This document shows positions 22,953 through 33,909 of a DNA stretch of 64,000 bases, piece after piece. The notes under the pieces were generated by a model. The model saw nothing but the letters and a program-made list of their open reading frames with translations, had not been told where the DNA came from and did no database searches. Source of the stretch: Pseudocercospora fijiensis CIRAD86 (lineage: Eukaryota; Ascomycota; Dothideomycetes; Mycosphaerellales; Mycosphaerellaceae); NCBI RefSeq assembly GCF_000340215.1, contig NW_006921535.1, forward strand, positions 1,616,483 to 1,680,482, given 5' to 3'. The position numbers were made by a program, and so were the translations under genes. Each line of letters starts with the position of its first letter. Within the stretch, counting starts at the first letter, position 1.

Positions 22953-23963
22953 TCACTCCCTCTGACCACCCTGACCCTCACCATACTTCAAATCCTCCAT
23001 CTTCTTCGCGAACTCAGCCTTGCTCTTCTCAAACTGAATATTCGAAGCCTCCATGTCCAACCCCAAAACCCTAGCCTTATCCCCCTCAAGATCCGCAATC
23101 TTCTTCTTGATCGCGATATCCTGCAGCTCATACTTGAACTTCAACTGCTGACGCTCATACTCCAAGGCTGGCTTGCTGATTGCGCGCTTGAGTTTCGAGG
23201 TGAAATCTTCGAAGCGGACGCGTTTGGTGGCGCGGTTTTCGACACGTTCTTTGCGGGATTTTGGTGCTTCTGTGGATGGATTGTACTCGTCGTCTTCGGC
23301 TGGATCTTCGGGCTCAAGGGAGTTGTCGTCGGCGTCGGAGTCTAGGTCGATGGGTTGTTCTTGTTTGATGCCTTTGCCGAGCTGAGATGGCCAGAGGCCT
23401 GGAGCTGGACGCTTGAGATTGTTGGTTGGGACTGGTGGTGGACCCATCAAGGATGGGCTCGAAGAGGTCTGCTTGAAGATGGAGTTTGAAGGTAGTCCGT
23501 GAGGCTGAGCTGCTCTCGACGCGGATGGAACAGTACAGGCACTGTCATATGATGGCGGCGGCTCAGTGAAGGTCGATCGCGGGAGTGGTGACTTCTCAGC
23601 TGAGGCAGACTTCTCAACCGGTGCTGGTGCTGGCTTTTCGACTGGGTCTTGTGGCTCTGGAAACTTTTTGGCGACCTTCGGATACTGTATCCTCAGCGCG
23701 CGAATGACATCGTTCCTCTTCTTCACTTCAGTAGTCTTTCTCATCTCCCCGATCTTCTTGACTAGGATATCATGCTCTTGCGAGAGCTCCTTCCAGGTCG
23801 CGTCATTGGCGTCTCGAATTTTGACCGGCTTGTACGGCTTCGGCATCATGTGCAAATCGCCGCTGATTGCGGAAGTTACGATGTTGCGAATGCGACAGCG
23901 AATCATCGAGCATTGTGCTGATAGTGCCTTCTGCTCGGCCTCGGTCTTCTCTGATTGATCCAT
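22953..23963 (-). CDS. Hypothetical coiled-coil nuclear-type protein
   Basis: Single-exon 336-aa protein starting at MDQSEK. The N-terminal 110 residues are helical and charged (SMIRCRIRNIVTSAISGDLH, EMRKTTEVKKRNDVIRALR). The middle is Pro/Ser-rich with PPPSY and an IKQE sequence next to IDLDSD, resembling a sumoylation site beside a SUMO-interacting stretch. Basic clusters (KSRKERVENRATKRVRFED) fit a nuclear signal. The last 80 residues form a likely coiled coil. It lies downstream of NOC2 on the same strand. No family was recognised. Confidence 0.6.
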   Translation of the reverse strand: MDQSEKTEAEQKALSAQCSMIRCRIRNIVTSAISGDLHMMPKPYKPVKIRDANDATWKELSQEHDILVKKIGEMRKTTEVKKRNDVIRALRIQYPKVAKKFPEPQDPVEKPAPAPVEKSASAEKSPLPRSTFTEPPPSYDSACTVPSASRAAQPHGLPSNSIFKQTSSSPSLMGPPPVPTNNLKRPAPGLWPSQLGKGIKQEQPIDLDSDADDNSLEPEDPAEDDEYNPSTEAPKSRKERVENRATKRVRFEDFTSKLKRAISKPALEYERQQLKFKYELQDIAIKKKIADLEGDKARVLGLDMEASNIQFEKSKAEFAKKMEDLKYGEGQGGQRE

Positions 23964-24516
23964 ATCGAACGATTGCTTGGAGACAAGCCGAGTGTAAGAG
24001 ATATCAAGGTGAATGAAGCGGAGCGTGATTAGCGCCGGATCTTGAAGATGTAATGGAAGAAGGTTGGAAGGATGGTGCAGTGGAAGAGTGAAGCTGTCGA
24101 GAGATCTGTATGCGAACATGTTCCAAGAAATAAGTGAGGAAGACTGATTTCTTTGAGACACCGTCGCCTGTGATGTCAAAGCTTTGCACATCCATATGAA
24201 GCCTATGATCAGTCAATTTGAGTGGGCAGCGGCGCCAAGTCTTAACATCTGACGACCACGGAAGTGAGGTTGGTGATATGTATCAGAGCGAGTGATTGCA
24301 AAGCGGATCAAAATCGTCATATGACGCCTGCATTGTGATTTAGACGGCTTCCAATTTGCTGTCAAGGAAAGAGCGTCATAGTGGTTCCTCACGCCGTTAT
24401 GGCTCAAGGGCACTCTGGCGCGAGAGGCTCTACAGTCGCATTTATTTGGTGAAGGCTGTGGAAGCATCCAGATCTGAATTAGCAGCAACACAGCGAGTTA
24501 CCTGAGAGAGCCACTT
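23964..24516. other. Intergenic
   Basis: About 550 bp between two minus-strand genes; no supported gene. Confidence 0.5.
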
Positions 24517-26778
24517 TCAATCGCTCTCCCCTTCTTCCTCTTCTCCTTCATCATCGTCCTCGAGCTCACCATCAACCATCTCGTCGGCTTCGTCTTCGTC
24601 TTCGTCCGATGCTTCTTCATCTTCATCACCCTCGAACTCTTCCTCTGCAGCTCCCTTGGCATCTTTTTCTTTTTGCCTTCTGCGCTCTTCTTCCTTCCTA
24701 CCTTCTTCCACGATCCGAGCTTTTTCGTCTCTTGATTTGCGCTGACCCACAACATACGCACCCAATGGCGTTTTCTCCCAAGTCACGTCATCCAGGAAAC
24801 TCTCGACACCCTTCCGATCATTCGGAGCAAAGTCGACCTTAGCTCTGCGCTCTTCGATCCACCTCGAGTTCGCTTCGAGCTTTTGCACCAGTAGTTGCAT
24901 CATGCCATTGATCTTCTGATTCTTGTTGCCTGCCTTAGCCTTACTACGCGCGTTAGCCTCTTTCAGCCATCTTCGAAGCATGACTGTGACAGGTAGTGCG
25001 AGCTCTGGGAAGGCGATGTTCTTAGCCCACATCACGAAAAATTCCGAAAGCAACTCCTGGACTTGCTCAGCTACACCATCTTGATATGTCCTTGTGCGCA
25101 AATACGGCTTTGGAGTACGAATGGTGGTGTTGAAATCGAGCGGCTTCAGAGTGCTAGGCTTAGGAGGCTTGCGCATTTCAGCGCTCGCCAGAACTTCGTA
25201 GAGAGGTGCTGCGAGCGGGATATACGTGCCAGTGGCCAAGCTGACTCGAAGCAGAGAATGAACCAGCTGGAATCGCAGAGGGAAGTATGTTGCTGTTGGA
25301 ATCAATCGTAGAGCACCAAGTGTGACTTGTACCAGGGGATAGATCAGTGGCTGAAGTGTTGAGGAAGAGTCCGTGCAGTGCGCTGCAAGCACTCTGCCCC
25401 AGAAGTCGAGACTATGCACGAACTGCCAATTGTAGACGGTCTTGTAGCTCTCCTTGGCATTGTTGGTAATGCTACTCCGCAAATGCATGGCCAAACTTCG
25501 GATGAAGTTGAAAGCCGTCGTGTACGCCACGCCTCCTTCTGTTCCCGCGAGTCCCCAAAGCTCGGCAGCGGAGTTCTTCATCAGGTTCACACCAGGCATA
25601 GTGTGGACGGAAGTGTTGCGCGCACCTTTCACAAGAGCCTGGTACGTAGCCTTGAGCACTCCTTCTCGAATGCCAGGATCGCTGATGACGACCAGTCTTC
25701 GCATAACGAGAAATGCGGCTATTCTGGTGCTCTCGGTGTTGGAGTAGGTCGACCAGACTTCGGTGACAGGTTTCGCCACGTCTCGGACAAGCTTTTTGAA
25801 CGACAACAGGTAGGGCAAAAGTGGTAGGAGAGACGACAACGTCAATCGTAAGGTGGCAGCATCCGTTAGGTTGTTCAAAAGATGTGTGATCCCTGCCACA
25901 TGCGAGCGAAGAATGGGGGTCAAAGTCTTGAACTTCTTCGAATCTGTTGCGACCTGTGCTCTGCCGTTTTTCTTCTCCGATGTTGGTAAATGGTGTTGAA
26001 AAATGCTCGGGATCTCCTTGAGCGCAGTGGTGAGGAGTTCATGGTAGACGTCTGGATCAGACACAGAATATTTGAAGTCTTTTTCTTCCGCGTCTGCATT
26101 TTGCACTGCAGAGCGGAAAGCGATTGTAGTCTCCTTTGCAGCTCGAAGCGAATGCTGCTCGACCAGCGCTTTCCTCCACTTCTTTACTGTCGCCAAACCC
26201 AGCTCGTTGCCCATCTCTTCTTCAGACTCGTCACCCTTTCTCTTCTTGCGCTTCGGTTCATCATATTCCTCTTCGCTCAGCTGCAAGGCATCAAGATCGT
26301 TGAACACTTCCGGCTCGTCCTTCTGCAGCAATTTGTGGAATTCTGGGTCTTTTTTCGCGAGCGCATCCAGTTGTTCCTTGAAATCTCCTTCGTCGCTTTC
26401 TGAGTCTGACCCATCGTCACTGGCACCAGGTACAGCTTCATGCACCAAGGAGTCGTCCGAGTCCGACGCATCAGTCTCTTCTTCCTCGTCCCGCTTTCTC
26501 TTGCTTCCCTTCTTCTTGGGTAGCTCTGGCACTTCGAAGCCGCCCTGAAAGAAGTCGTCCACGCTCATGTCCTTGAATGCCTCATCTGCAGCTTTCTTGC
26601 TGCTGGTCTTGGGCTTGACCTCCTCTCCTGGCTCTCTGCCATTTTCTTCCGCCTTCCTAGCCTTTTTTCTCGCCTTGAGCTGCTGTTTCTGCTTGACTTT
26701 CTTGATCGAGTTGCGGTGGTCCAGCACACCTTTCAGCTTGTTCTTCTCGAACTTCTTGGTCGCCTTGCTCTGCGCCAT
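24517..26778 (-). CDS. NOC2: Nucleolar complex protein 2 (Noc2)
   Basis: Uninterrupted 753-aa frame. The N-terminus is Lys-rich (NKLKGVLDHRNSIKKVKQ), followed by a motif near MSVDDFFQGGFEVPE and acidic/basic tracts. The central helical repeat domain (about residues 200-620) has family signatures such as NTSVHTMPGVNLMKNSAAEL, YNWQFVHSLDFWGRVLA, LIYPLVQVTLGALRLIPT and YFPLRFQLVHSLLRVS. The tail is highly acidic. Noc2 forms complexes with Noc1 and Noc3 that carry pre-60S ribosomal particles from nucleolus to nucleoplasm. It shares a 202-bp upstream region with VPS28. Essential housekeeping gene in yeast. Confidence 0.95.
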   Translation of the reverse strand: MAQSKATKKFEKNKLKGVLDHRNSIKKVKQKQQLKARKKARKAEENGREPGEEVKPKTSSKKAADEAFKDMSVDDFFQGGFEVPELPKKKGSKRKRDEEEETDASDSDDSLVHEAVPGASDDGSDSESDEGDFKEQLDALAKKDPEFHKLLQKDEPEVFNDLDALQLSEEEYDEPKRKKRKGDESEEEMGNELGLATVKKWRKALVEQHSLRAAKETTIAFRSAVQNADAEEKDFKYSVSDPDVYHELLTTALKEIPSIFQHHLPTSEKKNGRAQVATDSKKFKTLTPILRSHVAGITHLLNNLTDAATLRLTLSSLLPLLPYLLSFKKLVRDVAKPVTEVWSTYSNTESTRIAAFLVMRRLVVISDPGIREGVLKATYQALVKGARNTSVHTMPGVNLMKNSAAELWGLAGTEGGVAYTTAFNFIRSLAMHLRSSITNNAKESYKTVYNWQFVHSLDFWGRVLAAHCTDSSSTLQPLIYPLVQVTLGALRLIPTATYFPLRFQLVHSLLRVSLATGTYIPLAAPLYEVLASAEMRKPPKPSTLKPLDFNTTIRTPKPYLRTRTYQDGVAEQVQELLSEFFVMWAKNIAFPELALPVTVMLRRWLKEANARSKAKAGNKNQKINGMMQLLVQKLEANSRWIEERRAKVDFAPNDRKGVESFLDDVTWEKTPLGAYVVGQRKSRDEKARIVEEGRKEEERRRQKEKDAKGAAEEEFEGDEDEEASDEDEDEADEMVDGELEDDDEGEEEEGESD

Positions 26779-26980
26779 CTTTGCGAACAGTTAGTGCGTT
26801 ATTAAAGACCGAAAGTGTACACATGCAGAATATCTCAACAACCTCCAGGTGAAGGTCTCGAAATTTTGGCGAGCATCGGCATCTGCTGCCAGAAGCGCCG
26901 ACTTCTCCGCCAAGCAAAAAGAGCCTCACAGCGCAGCAACGAAACAAAGCATCTGCCTGTATCTTTGACAGGACCGGATC
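26779..26980. promoter_or_regulatory. Bidirectional promoter NOC2/VPS28
   Basis: Only 202 bp separate the two divergent start codons, so both core promoters must lie here. No clear TATA box was seen. Confidence 0.55.
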
Positions 26981-27769
26981 ATGTATGCGCGACAGCAACT
27001 GGCCTATGCGCCGACTCCTCACAGCTATACGCCGTCTAGCAACCTCACGGCAACTGTCAACCTCGATGCCGTTCGTAGCCCTGTACTGCATTCGTGAAGC
27101 CTGCTAAGACCGTTCCAGGAAGTCCAGCTAGCCGATACTGCCGCCGAACGAGACCTGTACGAATCTTTGGCCGAGCTATACAGCATCATAATCACTTTAG
27201 ATGCACTGGAGAAGGCGTATCTGAGGGACAGCATTCAGGAGAGCGAGTACACAGAGACCTGTGATCGTCTCCTCCGCCAGTACAAGAGCACCCTTGCTGC
27301 GGAAAGCGTACAGGCAGCTTTTGGAGATTTGGAGCGCTTCAAAAGCGAGTGGAACCTCGAAGTGCCCAAGGCTACCGAGAGGCTGCGCATTGGACTGCCT
27401 GCCACTATCGAGACTGTGCCTACGCGGAATACCTCTCAACGCGCATCCAATTCTCACGCACAGAGCACCGCACCCAGCGCAGCCAACGCCTCTGCTATTG
27501 TGTCTGCCTCTGAGAATTTCATCACTCTTTTCGATGCAGTACGCATGAACATCCTGTCCAAAGACACCTTGCATCCGATCCTGGTCGATACCATCCAGGC
27601 GGTAAACAAAGTCACGGACCGCGATTTTGAGAACAAGGGCAAGATCGTGCATTGGCTCATTACCTTGAACCAAATGCGTGCTGCCGAAGAGTTGAGCCCA
27701 GAGCAAGCCAGAGACCTGCAGTTTGACCTTAATGCCGCCTACGAGGGCTTCAAGGCCACTCTGGAATGA
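26981..27769 (+). CDS. VPS28: ESCRT-I subunit Vps28
   Basis: Exons 26981-27070 and 27119-27769 with a 48-bp phase-0 intron give 246 aa, the normal length. The N-terminus MYARQQLAYAPTPHSYTP followed by NLTATVNLDA is joined to EVQLADTAAERDLYESLAEL, then IIITLDALEKAYLRDSI, the family's core helices. The C-terminal four-helix domain spans about residues 145-246 (FDAVRMNILSKDTLHPILVD, KIVHWLITLNQMRAAEELS). Vps28 joins Vps23 and Vps37 in ESCRT-I on endosomes; its C-terminal domain contacts ESCRT-II. Strong call. Confidence 0.95.
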
Positions 27770-28099
27770 TTTCAGAGCACGACCTTTCACGCGCTTGATC
27801 TCAAATTGCTTTGCATGAAGCCGTCCGTTCGACGCTCGTGCAAGTTCGCATATAGACCTGCATCTTTGACACATGCATTGTGTATGTGGTTGCTTCCTGC
27901 AGTTCTGCCCAACTCCATGAACTAGATAAAGATCGGGTCTAGATCGTCGGAACGAGGTTGTTTTGGCCCGTGCGCCTTTGCATTAGAGAAATCTCCTGCG
28001 CATTTGGCACATTTCGGCCGACTGTGCTGGTGCTAGGTACTTGCGCCGCAGGCACCGCATGCACTGCGCAACGAAACAGATCTAATACAGGCGGCCGTA
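27770..28099. other. Intergenic
   Basis: 330 bp between same-direction genes; no features seen. Confidence 0.55.
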
Positions 28100-29338
28100 A
28101 TGGATCATAATGCAGATACCCTTGGTCCCGCCAAAGGACTACTCGGCCTTGGCGAAAGCGAAGAGGACGAACTCGATGGTATGTACGCCGCCTCGCGATC
28201 ACTTGCAGCGCGGAATCGTCGGATTAGACAGATCATTCGATAGCTGATCGACAACGCAGTGCTCGACCTGCCACAGCTCTACACAAAGCCTTCGGCCAAA
28301 ACCCTCCTCACAACGCTCGCCGACCTCAGCTCCGAGCCCGTTTCCTGGGAAGCGACGCCAAGGAGCCATACTACTCATGGTTCTGGTACCTCCACACCCT
28401 ATCGCAAGAAGAAAAAAGTAAAGAGCGAAGGATTACCTGGCTACTTGACAAAAATCGTCTCCTCGCCCCTCGCCTGGATTGAGGATGATGTTGCAAAGGA
28501 GCGCATATGGGAAGCTGCATCGCAGAGACTGGGTGAGCGCAGTGGCAGAACCGCCATGGGTGCGATAAAGAGGACCTTCGTCATCCCGCTCCAACCACTC
28601 CAGGACCGTAGCATCGGGAGGCATTCGCCGAATGAAACAGATCCACATGTGCTCTGTCCCGATCCGTACCTGGACCTGACTCTTCATGAACCAGCGCTGA
28701 CGGGTGACTCTCTGGGTCTAAAGACGTGGGCATCGTCATATTTGCTCGCAAAACGGATGACGCTTTTGCACACCTCACTTCCACCCCTACCGATAGATGC
28801 AACGGTCCTAGAGCTTGGATCTGGCACCGGACTAGTAGGTCTTGCTGCTGCTGCAATACTCTCTCGTCACGTATTACTCACGGACCTTCCTGATATTGTT
28901 CCAAATCTGGAACGCAATGCAGAAGTCAACGCTGGCTTACTGCGTACACATGGAGGACGGGCCACGTGCTGCGTTTTGGACTGGAATCAGCCTCAAACCC
29001 TCCTCCTGGACGATAATAATGCCGGCAAGGACTACGAAGCACAAGCCTTTTCCCTGATAGTGGCAGCGGATCCTCTGTACAGCTCTGATCATGCTCGCCT
29101 GCTTGTGAACGCCATACAATATCACCTGAGCAGCCAGTGGCAAGCCAGAGTCGTCATCGAGCTGCCACTACGTGATGCGTATGCTAGTGAACGCAATGAC
29201 TTTCGAGCGCGCATGAACGCGATAGGACTCCACATCGTTGATGAAGGTGAGGAGATTGGCTACGATGACTGGTCGTCACATAACGATGACGAACCACTGG
29301 AGGTTTGCTGCTGGTGGGCTGTATGGGCCTGGCGGTGA
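28100..29338 (+). CDS. EFM2: EFM2-type protein-lysine N-methyltransferase
   Basis: Exons 28100-28178 and 28260-29338 with an 81-bp phase-1 intron give 385 aa. Exon 1 codes MDHNADTLGPAKGLLGLGES and an acidic stretch. The methyltransferase fold begins near TGDSLGLKTWASSYLLAKR; SAM motif I is VLELGSGTGLVGLAAA (about residues 209-224), followed by LLTDLPDIVPNLERN, the motif SLIVAADPLYSSDHA, and RVVIELPLRDAYASERNDF. This is a family-16, seven-beta-strand enzyme. The C-terminal ELPLR-AYA-ER pattern is close to yeast Efm2, which methylates a lysine in elongation factor 2. Class call strong; target residue inferred. Confidence 0.82.
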
Positions 29339-29610
29339 CACCGGAAGTCTTGTAGGTGGTGTTCACAGCGACTTCTCCAGCAAAAATCGTGCCGTCGCGA
29401 CACGTGTTGAAGCGCAAGATCTTGCTTGTCATCCATGGAAAGGACGATGTCGCATCGCAGGTAGGCAAACAAAAGATCTCATTCACCACCATCCATAGTA
29501 TCTCCACTATCTCATTGCCACAGTCATACTCGTAGTCAATTACTCGTAGTCAATAAGTTCCCTTGCTCCAACGATCTTCTCTTCCAAGCAAGAACCATTT
29601 CTTTCCAACG

Positions 29611-30245
29611 ATGGGACCTTCTGCATCAGCCTTGAAAGAAGACAACGGCGAGCAAGCATCCACTGAGCAAACTTCTCCTCCGCGCAAACAAATTCTCGCA
29701 ATTGCCGAAAATGGAGAATTGGATTTTGGCAGTCTTTCTCCCACGGAAGACTCCTCCGCGGACGCGCTTGAGTATCCTTCGGCAAGAACTCACGCGATCT
29801 TGATTCGAAAACGATCGTGGCTTCCTCGCGATCTCAAAGATGGAGGGGAATCGACAGAACAGCGTGATGGTCGTCGAGGATCTTTCGCGAGGCTTCGAGC
29901 AGGTTGGTGGGTGTGAGGCAGGTATCCGTCTACCGTTTGCGAAGAGGCAGGACGGAGAGCGTTACACGAGCGGCACGATGGAATATCAGTGTCACGGCGG
30001 CTTTGTTGATCTTGTCGCCACCGACCCCTGCGGGCTTGCATCGACTCTTGTTGATGAGAAACGGATGATTGGCAATTACATTAGGCCATCATCAATCGAT
30101 CCATGTGAAATTCCTCGTGACGAATCGTGCAATTCCATTCCAGACATCTTATACACGGGTACCGGCAACAGCTACTACGACCACGAACCTGAAGAAGAAC
30201 GGGTTCCTGCATGTTCACGACGGAGTCACGACAAGGGATTCAAAT
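29611..30245 (+). pseudogene. 5' part of an unknown gene cut by the MULE insertion
   Basis: From ATG 29611 (MGPSASALKEDNGEQ) a coding-like frame runs to 29916. The neighbouring frame (from about 29840: GGFVDLVATDPCGLASTLVD, SIDPCEIPRDESCNSIPDIL) carries on to 30245, where TTCAAAT meets the transposon. Going from the first frame to the second needs an intron or a frameshift near 29860-29930; no good intron was found. The frame entering the transposon is the one that resumes at 33910. No domain is recognisable; composition is polar, mostly disordered. The insertion puts a stop (TAG at 30245-30247) directly after the break. Confidence 0.6.
30239..30245 (+). repeat. Left target-site duplication of the MULE (TTCAAAT)
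   Basis: Seven bases identical to 33910-33916. Extending to nine bases gives GATTCAAAT versus CTTTCAAAT, 7 of 9. Both copies are in the same codon register (TTC AAA T), so removing the element restores an open frame. Confidence 0.7.
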
Positions 30246-30254
30246 AGGTATTCT

Positions 30255-30273
30255 TGTATGTCAGGAAATTTAG
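30255..30273 (+). repeat. MULE left inverted repeat
   Basis: 19 bp, perfect inverted match to 33881-33899; matching stops immediately inside. Confidence 0.9.
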
Positions 30274-30495
30274 CGTACCACTGTTTGCAACAGTGGTTTA
30301 CTTCCGGAGGGCGTTATCCACTGACTCAGTATAGTTTGCCTAGTAATCGACGGTGCTTTTCCTATTCTAGTACCGTATTAACCTTCTCGGTTATACTTCT
30401 AGTTCTAACCTCATCTCTATGCCTCTTTCTTATATATAGATCTAGCTCTTTCTATAATAGCTTAAATAGCACTTTCTAGTTGTTGTTATTATCGC

Positions 30496-33400
30496 TATGC
30501 CGCCGCCGTTTAGGCCTAACTATATACTATATAATATAATCGATATCCGAGAGCAGCTATTTAATATACTATAGGGGTTAACTTTCGAGCCTAAGCGCTT
30601 CGAGGTACTAAAGGGCTATATAAGTAACGTATATAAGGAGGCGAAGTCGCAAAGGACGAAGGATAGATTGCAATAGCGGTCGCACTAGTATTGTCGTTAT
30701 AGGCGCGATTAGTAGCAGAATAGGTCGCCCTCGGAGGGCATTCGTAAGGCTAAATATAATAAAGAGCTATATAATACTGCAATCGTAGTTATCTCGCACT
30801 TCCGGAGCAAAGAAGAGGCTAATCTATATAAAATTAGTGTCCGCTATTACCGAGTCGACCCTTCTATAGTAGGTAATAACCTATACTACTATAACCTAAA
30901 ATATATAGATATTAGGTTAGCTAATAACGCGCTAAGGGTGTTCCTCGAGGAGTTAATAGAATAGCGCAAATTTAACGTCGCTAAGGTACTAGACTTTATT
31001 AAAAATAGCCTATTAAAGGACGAGTTTAGTAAGATTAGTAGATAGTATATAAAGGTTAGTACTATCGCCTAGTCGAAGATTAGGCCTAACCTAAAGAAAG
31101 TACGTAGTGCTAAGCGAGGAAATGCGACTATTTAGCTAGACGACCTTCCTACCGTGCTTAAAGGCCTTTATAATAATGTAGATAGCAAAGAGCTCTAATA
31201 CTAGGCGATTTCTAAGAAACTAAAGAGCAAGATAGAGCGCGGTATCGTCTTCTAAACCGACTAGTAGCGAGTATTATTAAATAGCGAGGTAGGAGATGTA
31301 AGTGCAGCTATCGTTATTGTTGTTATTAGTAGTGCTATTGCTATAGAAGGTAGGCGTATAACTAAGCTTACGAGCTTGCGTTCTATTATTCTAACTACTA
31401 ACTTTAAAAATTTAAAACATTACCGACTTATATGCTATATAGTTGTTCTTGCTAGACGCAACTTATAAGACTACCGACCTTAGCTAGAGCCTTTTTACTA
31501 TATATATTCGTAATAGGTTAGGGTGTTAGTTGCTAGTAGGATATATGCTACTCGAATCTTAGAAAGCTAAGCTAGTAGAAGCCGGACTTCGAGTTATTAA
31601 ATCGTAGTTACCGCACTAGAAGGCTATTGCAGCTATAACCGACGACTCGGCCTTAGAATAGGCGGCTATCAATCTCTCTTTTAAAGAGCGACCTATACTT
31701 ATTTATCTCTACTAGCGCTACGTTAAGGAGACCTTCCTTCGCTCGTTTCTAGAAGCCTATTATCCTAAGATTATAAAGCGATTCTACTACGCAATCTACT
31801 ACGCCCGTAGCGTAGGAGAGGTTACTATCGATATAAATTGGATATAGGAGTAGTTAGGAGAGAAGAAGCCTATAAACTAGCAGAACAAGGTCTAATATAT
31901 ACGCTATAATTAGACTAGCGAGACGTTACAGAAATAGGCTACTTAGGCACGGCTCTATAGTCTATTGTTGCTACAAATAAGGACAACTTCGCCTCTCGAG
32001 GGTTACTATTATACTATTAAGTATAACCGCAACAAGCGGAACCTCGTGTTCTATAACCTATATAGTATAATTCTCGAGGTTCTTAAGGTAGACGATAGGC
32101 TAGCTTATAAGGCATAACTAGCTAGCTATAGAGTTAGCAAAGGCATACAATATTAGTACTAAAAGGGCCTTCTAAGCTTCGAGTCTCTGCAACTACCGGC
32201 CGCTTAAGATCGCCTTCGAGAACAGATAGATATTGCTATTAAATTAGAAGCTAAGGCGGCGCCTATATATAAGGGCATACTGCGTAGTTATAACTATATA
32301 ACTCCGGCTCGCTGCAACTGCCTCGTATAGTTTTAAACCCGCCTACCTTATTACTATATTCTACGAGACTACCTATTTAATAGACTAGAAATTAGTAAGC
32401 TACAATAGCGACGATATATCGAGCTGTTTCTAGGCCTTAACGTTATATTTGCTTACGAATACTAGCGCGTTCTCGACACTTAGTAACTCGTAATCGAAGG
32501 TTACGAAGAAGACGCCGTTTCCTTAGTATAAACACCTCAATTAAGAGACCTTCGAGGCTACTTTAAGGAGGCCGTAGAAACACTAAATCTAAAGTACTAG
32601 CGGATAAAGGACGACCCTTCTATTAACCCTTCTATAAAGGACTTATTCTATACCTTCTACGTACGGAAGGTAAAGGACTTCTTAGACAGTTGCTATACAC
32701 TAAATATTAACTAGTTTATCGCTAACCTATAAGAGGTCCTATTTATAGGTAAGACCGAGCGATAGTAGACAACTTAGCTACCTTCTAAACTAGCGATACT
32801 AACTCGCCCTCGATTGCTACTAACAACACCGGAAACGCATTATATCTATGCTAATATAACCCTCCGACCGTTACTAAAACGGCGCGTTTAGTCGTTACCT
32901 ATTCGATAACCTATATTTATATTACCTCTACTAGGCGACCTTACTCCGAGGCTATTTCTGCGCCTTCTACCTCTTCTACTATATATACCGCGCCGCGAGA
33001 CAATATTAGACATATAGTCCTTATAACCGCTCGATATAGACGACGTTAAAGAGGTAGATTTAATAGGGGATACAATAGTACGAGGTCTACCTACGCTACT
33101 AGGCCTTCGCTATTTAACTAACTACTAGTATTAGGGTAAGCTATTATAGGTCTATATACACGGTATTTAAGAGGTTAACGGCTACGCTATAGACGACCGT
33201 TGCTTCGCCGATAAAGGCCTCTCTTCCTTCTTCGAGCTTCTTATCTTCTATAACGTAGACGACGACCTTATTAAGACAATAATAGACTATATAAAGGAAG
33301 ACGATATCGAGCGAGCCGCTAGGCGATTAACTAGCTAGACAACAGACGACTCGGACGACGACGCCGCTAATAACTTGCCTAGTAACGAGCGAGTTAGACG

Positions 33401-33560
33401 AGAAATAAAAGATATAAGGACATATAGTAACCGCTAGTTAATCGCTAGTAGTAGTAAGTTAACAACAACTCGTAGACTACGTACTAAGTAATAATAATAA
33501 CGAGGTCGAAGAGATAGCAATTAGCGAGAGCAAGCCTTCCGCTATAGTCGTAGAAGGAGG
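30496..33560 (+). pseudogene. MULE transposase remnant with many stop codons
   Basis: From ATG 30496 (MPPPFRPNY) a protein-like frame with many TAG codons can be followed. The first catalytic Asp is retained in LLDATYKTT (codon at 31455). The zinc part reads Cys-x-Cys (TGC AAC TGC, 32313-32321), but where SWIM domains have LPCxH the sequence has LPYY, each change explained by one transition. The coding limits past about 32560 are unclear; a second reading frame may exist there. No intact protein can be made. Confidence 0.7.
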
Positions 33561-33610
33561 TAATTTTATAGCGATTCTATAGTAATAATAGTGTATTTAA
33601 TCTTGGTCTA

Positions 33611-33715
33611 TATAATAGTCTTATCTACTGCAAAATAGCCGCTTCTATAATAGTCTCTTCTACTACAAAATAGCCGCTTCTATAATAGTCTCTTCTACTA
33701 TAAAATAGCTACTTC
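33611..33715 (+). repeat. Three 35-bp tandem repeats near the MULE right end
   Basis: Units 33611-33645, 33646-33680 and 33681-33715 all start TATAATAGTC and contain CTACT-CAAAATAGC-like sequence. Differences are mostly C/T or G/A. Subterminal repeats like this can bind transposase. Confidence 0.8.
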
Positions 33716-33880
33716 TAACAGCCGACAGGCTCGAGAGAGGCGCCCTTCTTAACCTAAATCGTTACTAACCCGAGTAGTTCTAAACGCTACTAAATTGGAG
33801 GATTGCGGGTAGCTTGTTGCCTAGTAATCGCTAGTAAAAGACTGTGTCCCTAACTCCGCTCTAGGTTCAGCTAAAACTCA

Positions 33881-33899
33881 CTAAATTTCCTGACATACA
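33881..33899 (-). repeat. MULE right inverted repeat
   Basis: Inverted partner of 30255-30273. Confidence 0.9.
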
Positions 33900-33909
33900 G
33901 CAGTAATCT

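Larger units (their letters stand above)
30246..33909 (+). mobile_element. RIP-degraded Mutator-like element (MULE), about 3.66 kb
   Basis: Near the ends lie perfect 19-bp inverted repeats (TGTATGTCAGGAAATTTAG, 30255-30273 and 33881-33899). The interior is TA-rich, nearly free of CpA/TpG and full of in-frame TAG where Gln is expected, the RIP signature. In the plus frame around 31449-31760 a MULE-type catalytic core is readable: LLDATYKTT, then LVGYMLLES, then ITDDSALE. A SWIM-type zinc motif follows near 32313. It sits inside a host gene and is bounded by TTCAAAT duplications. The extreme few bases at each end match poorly, so the exact terminus is uncertain by a few bases. Confidence 0.85.
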
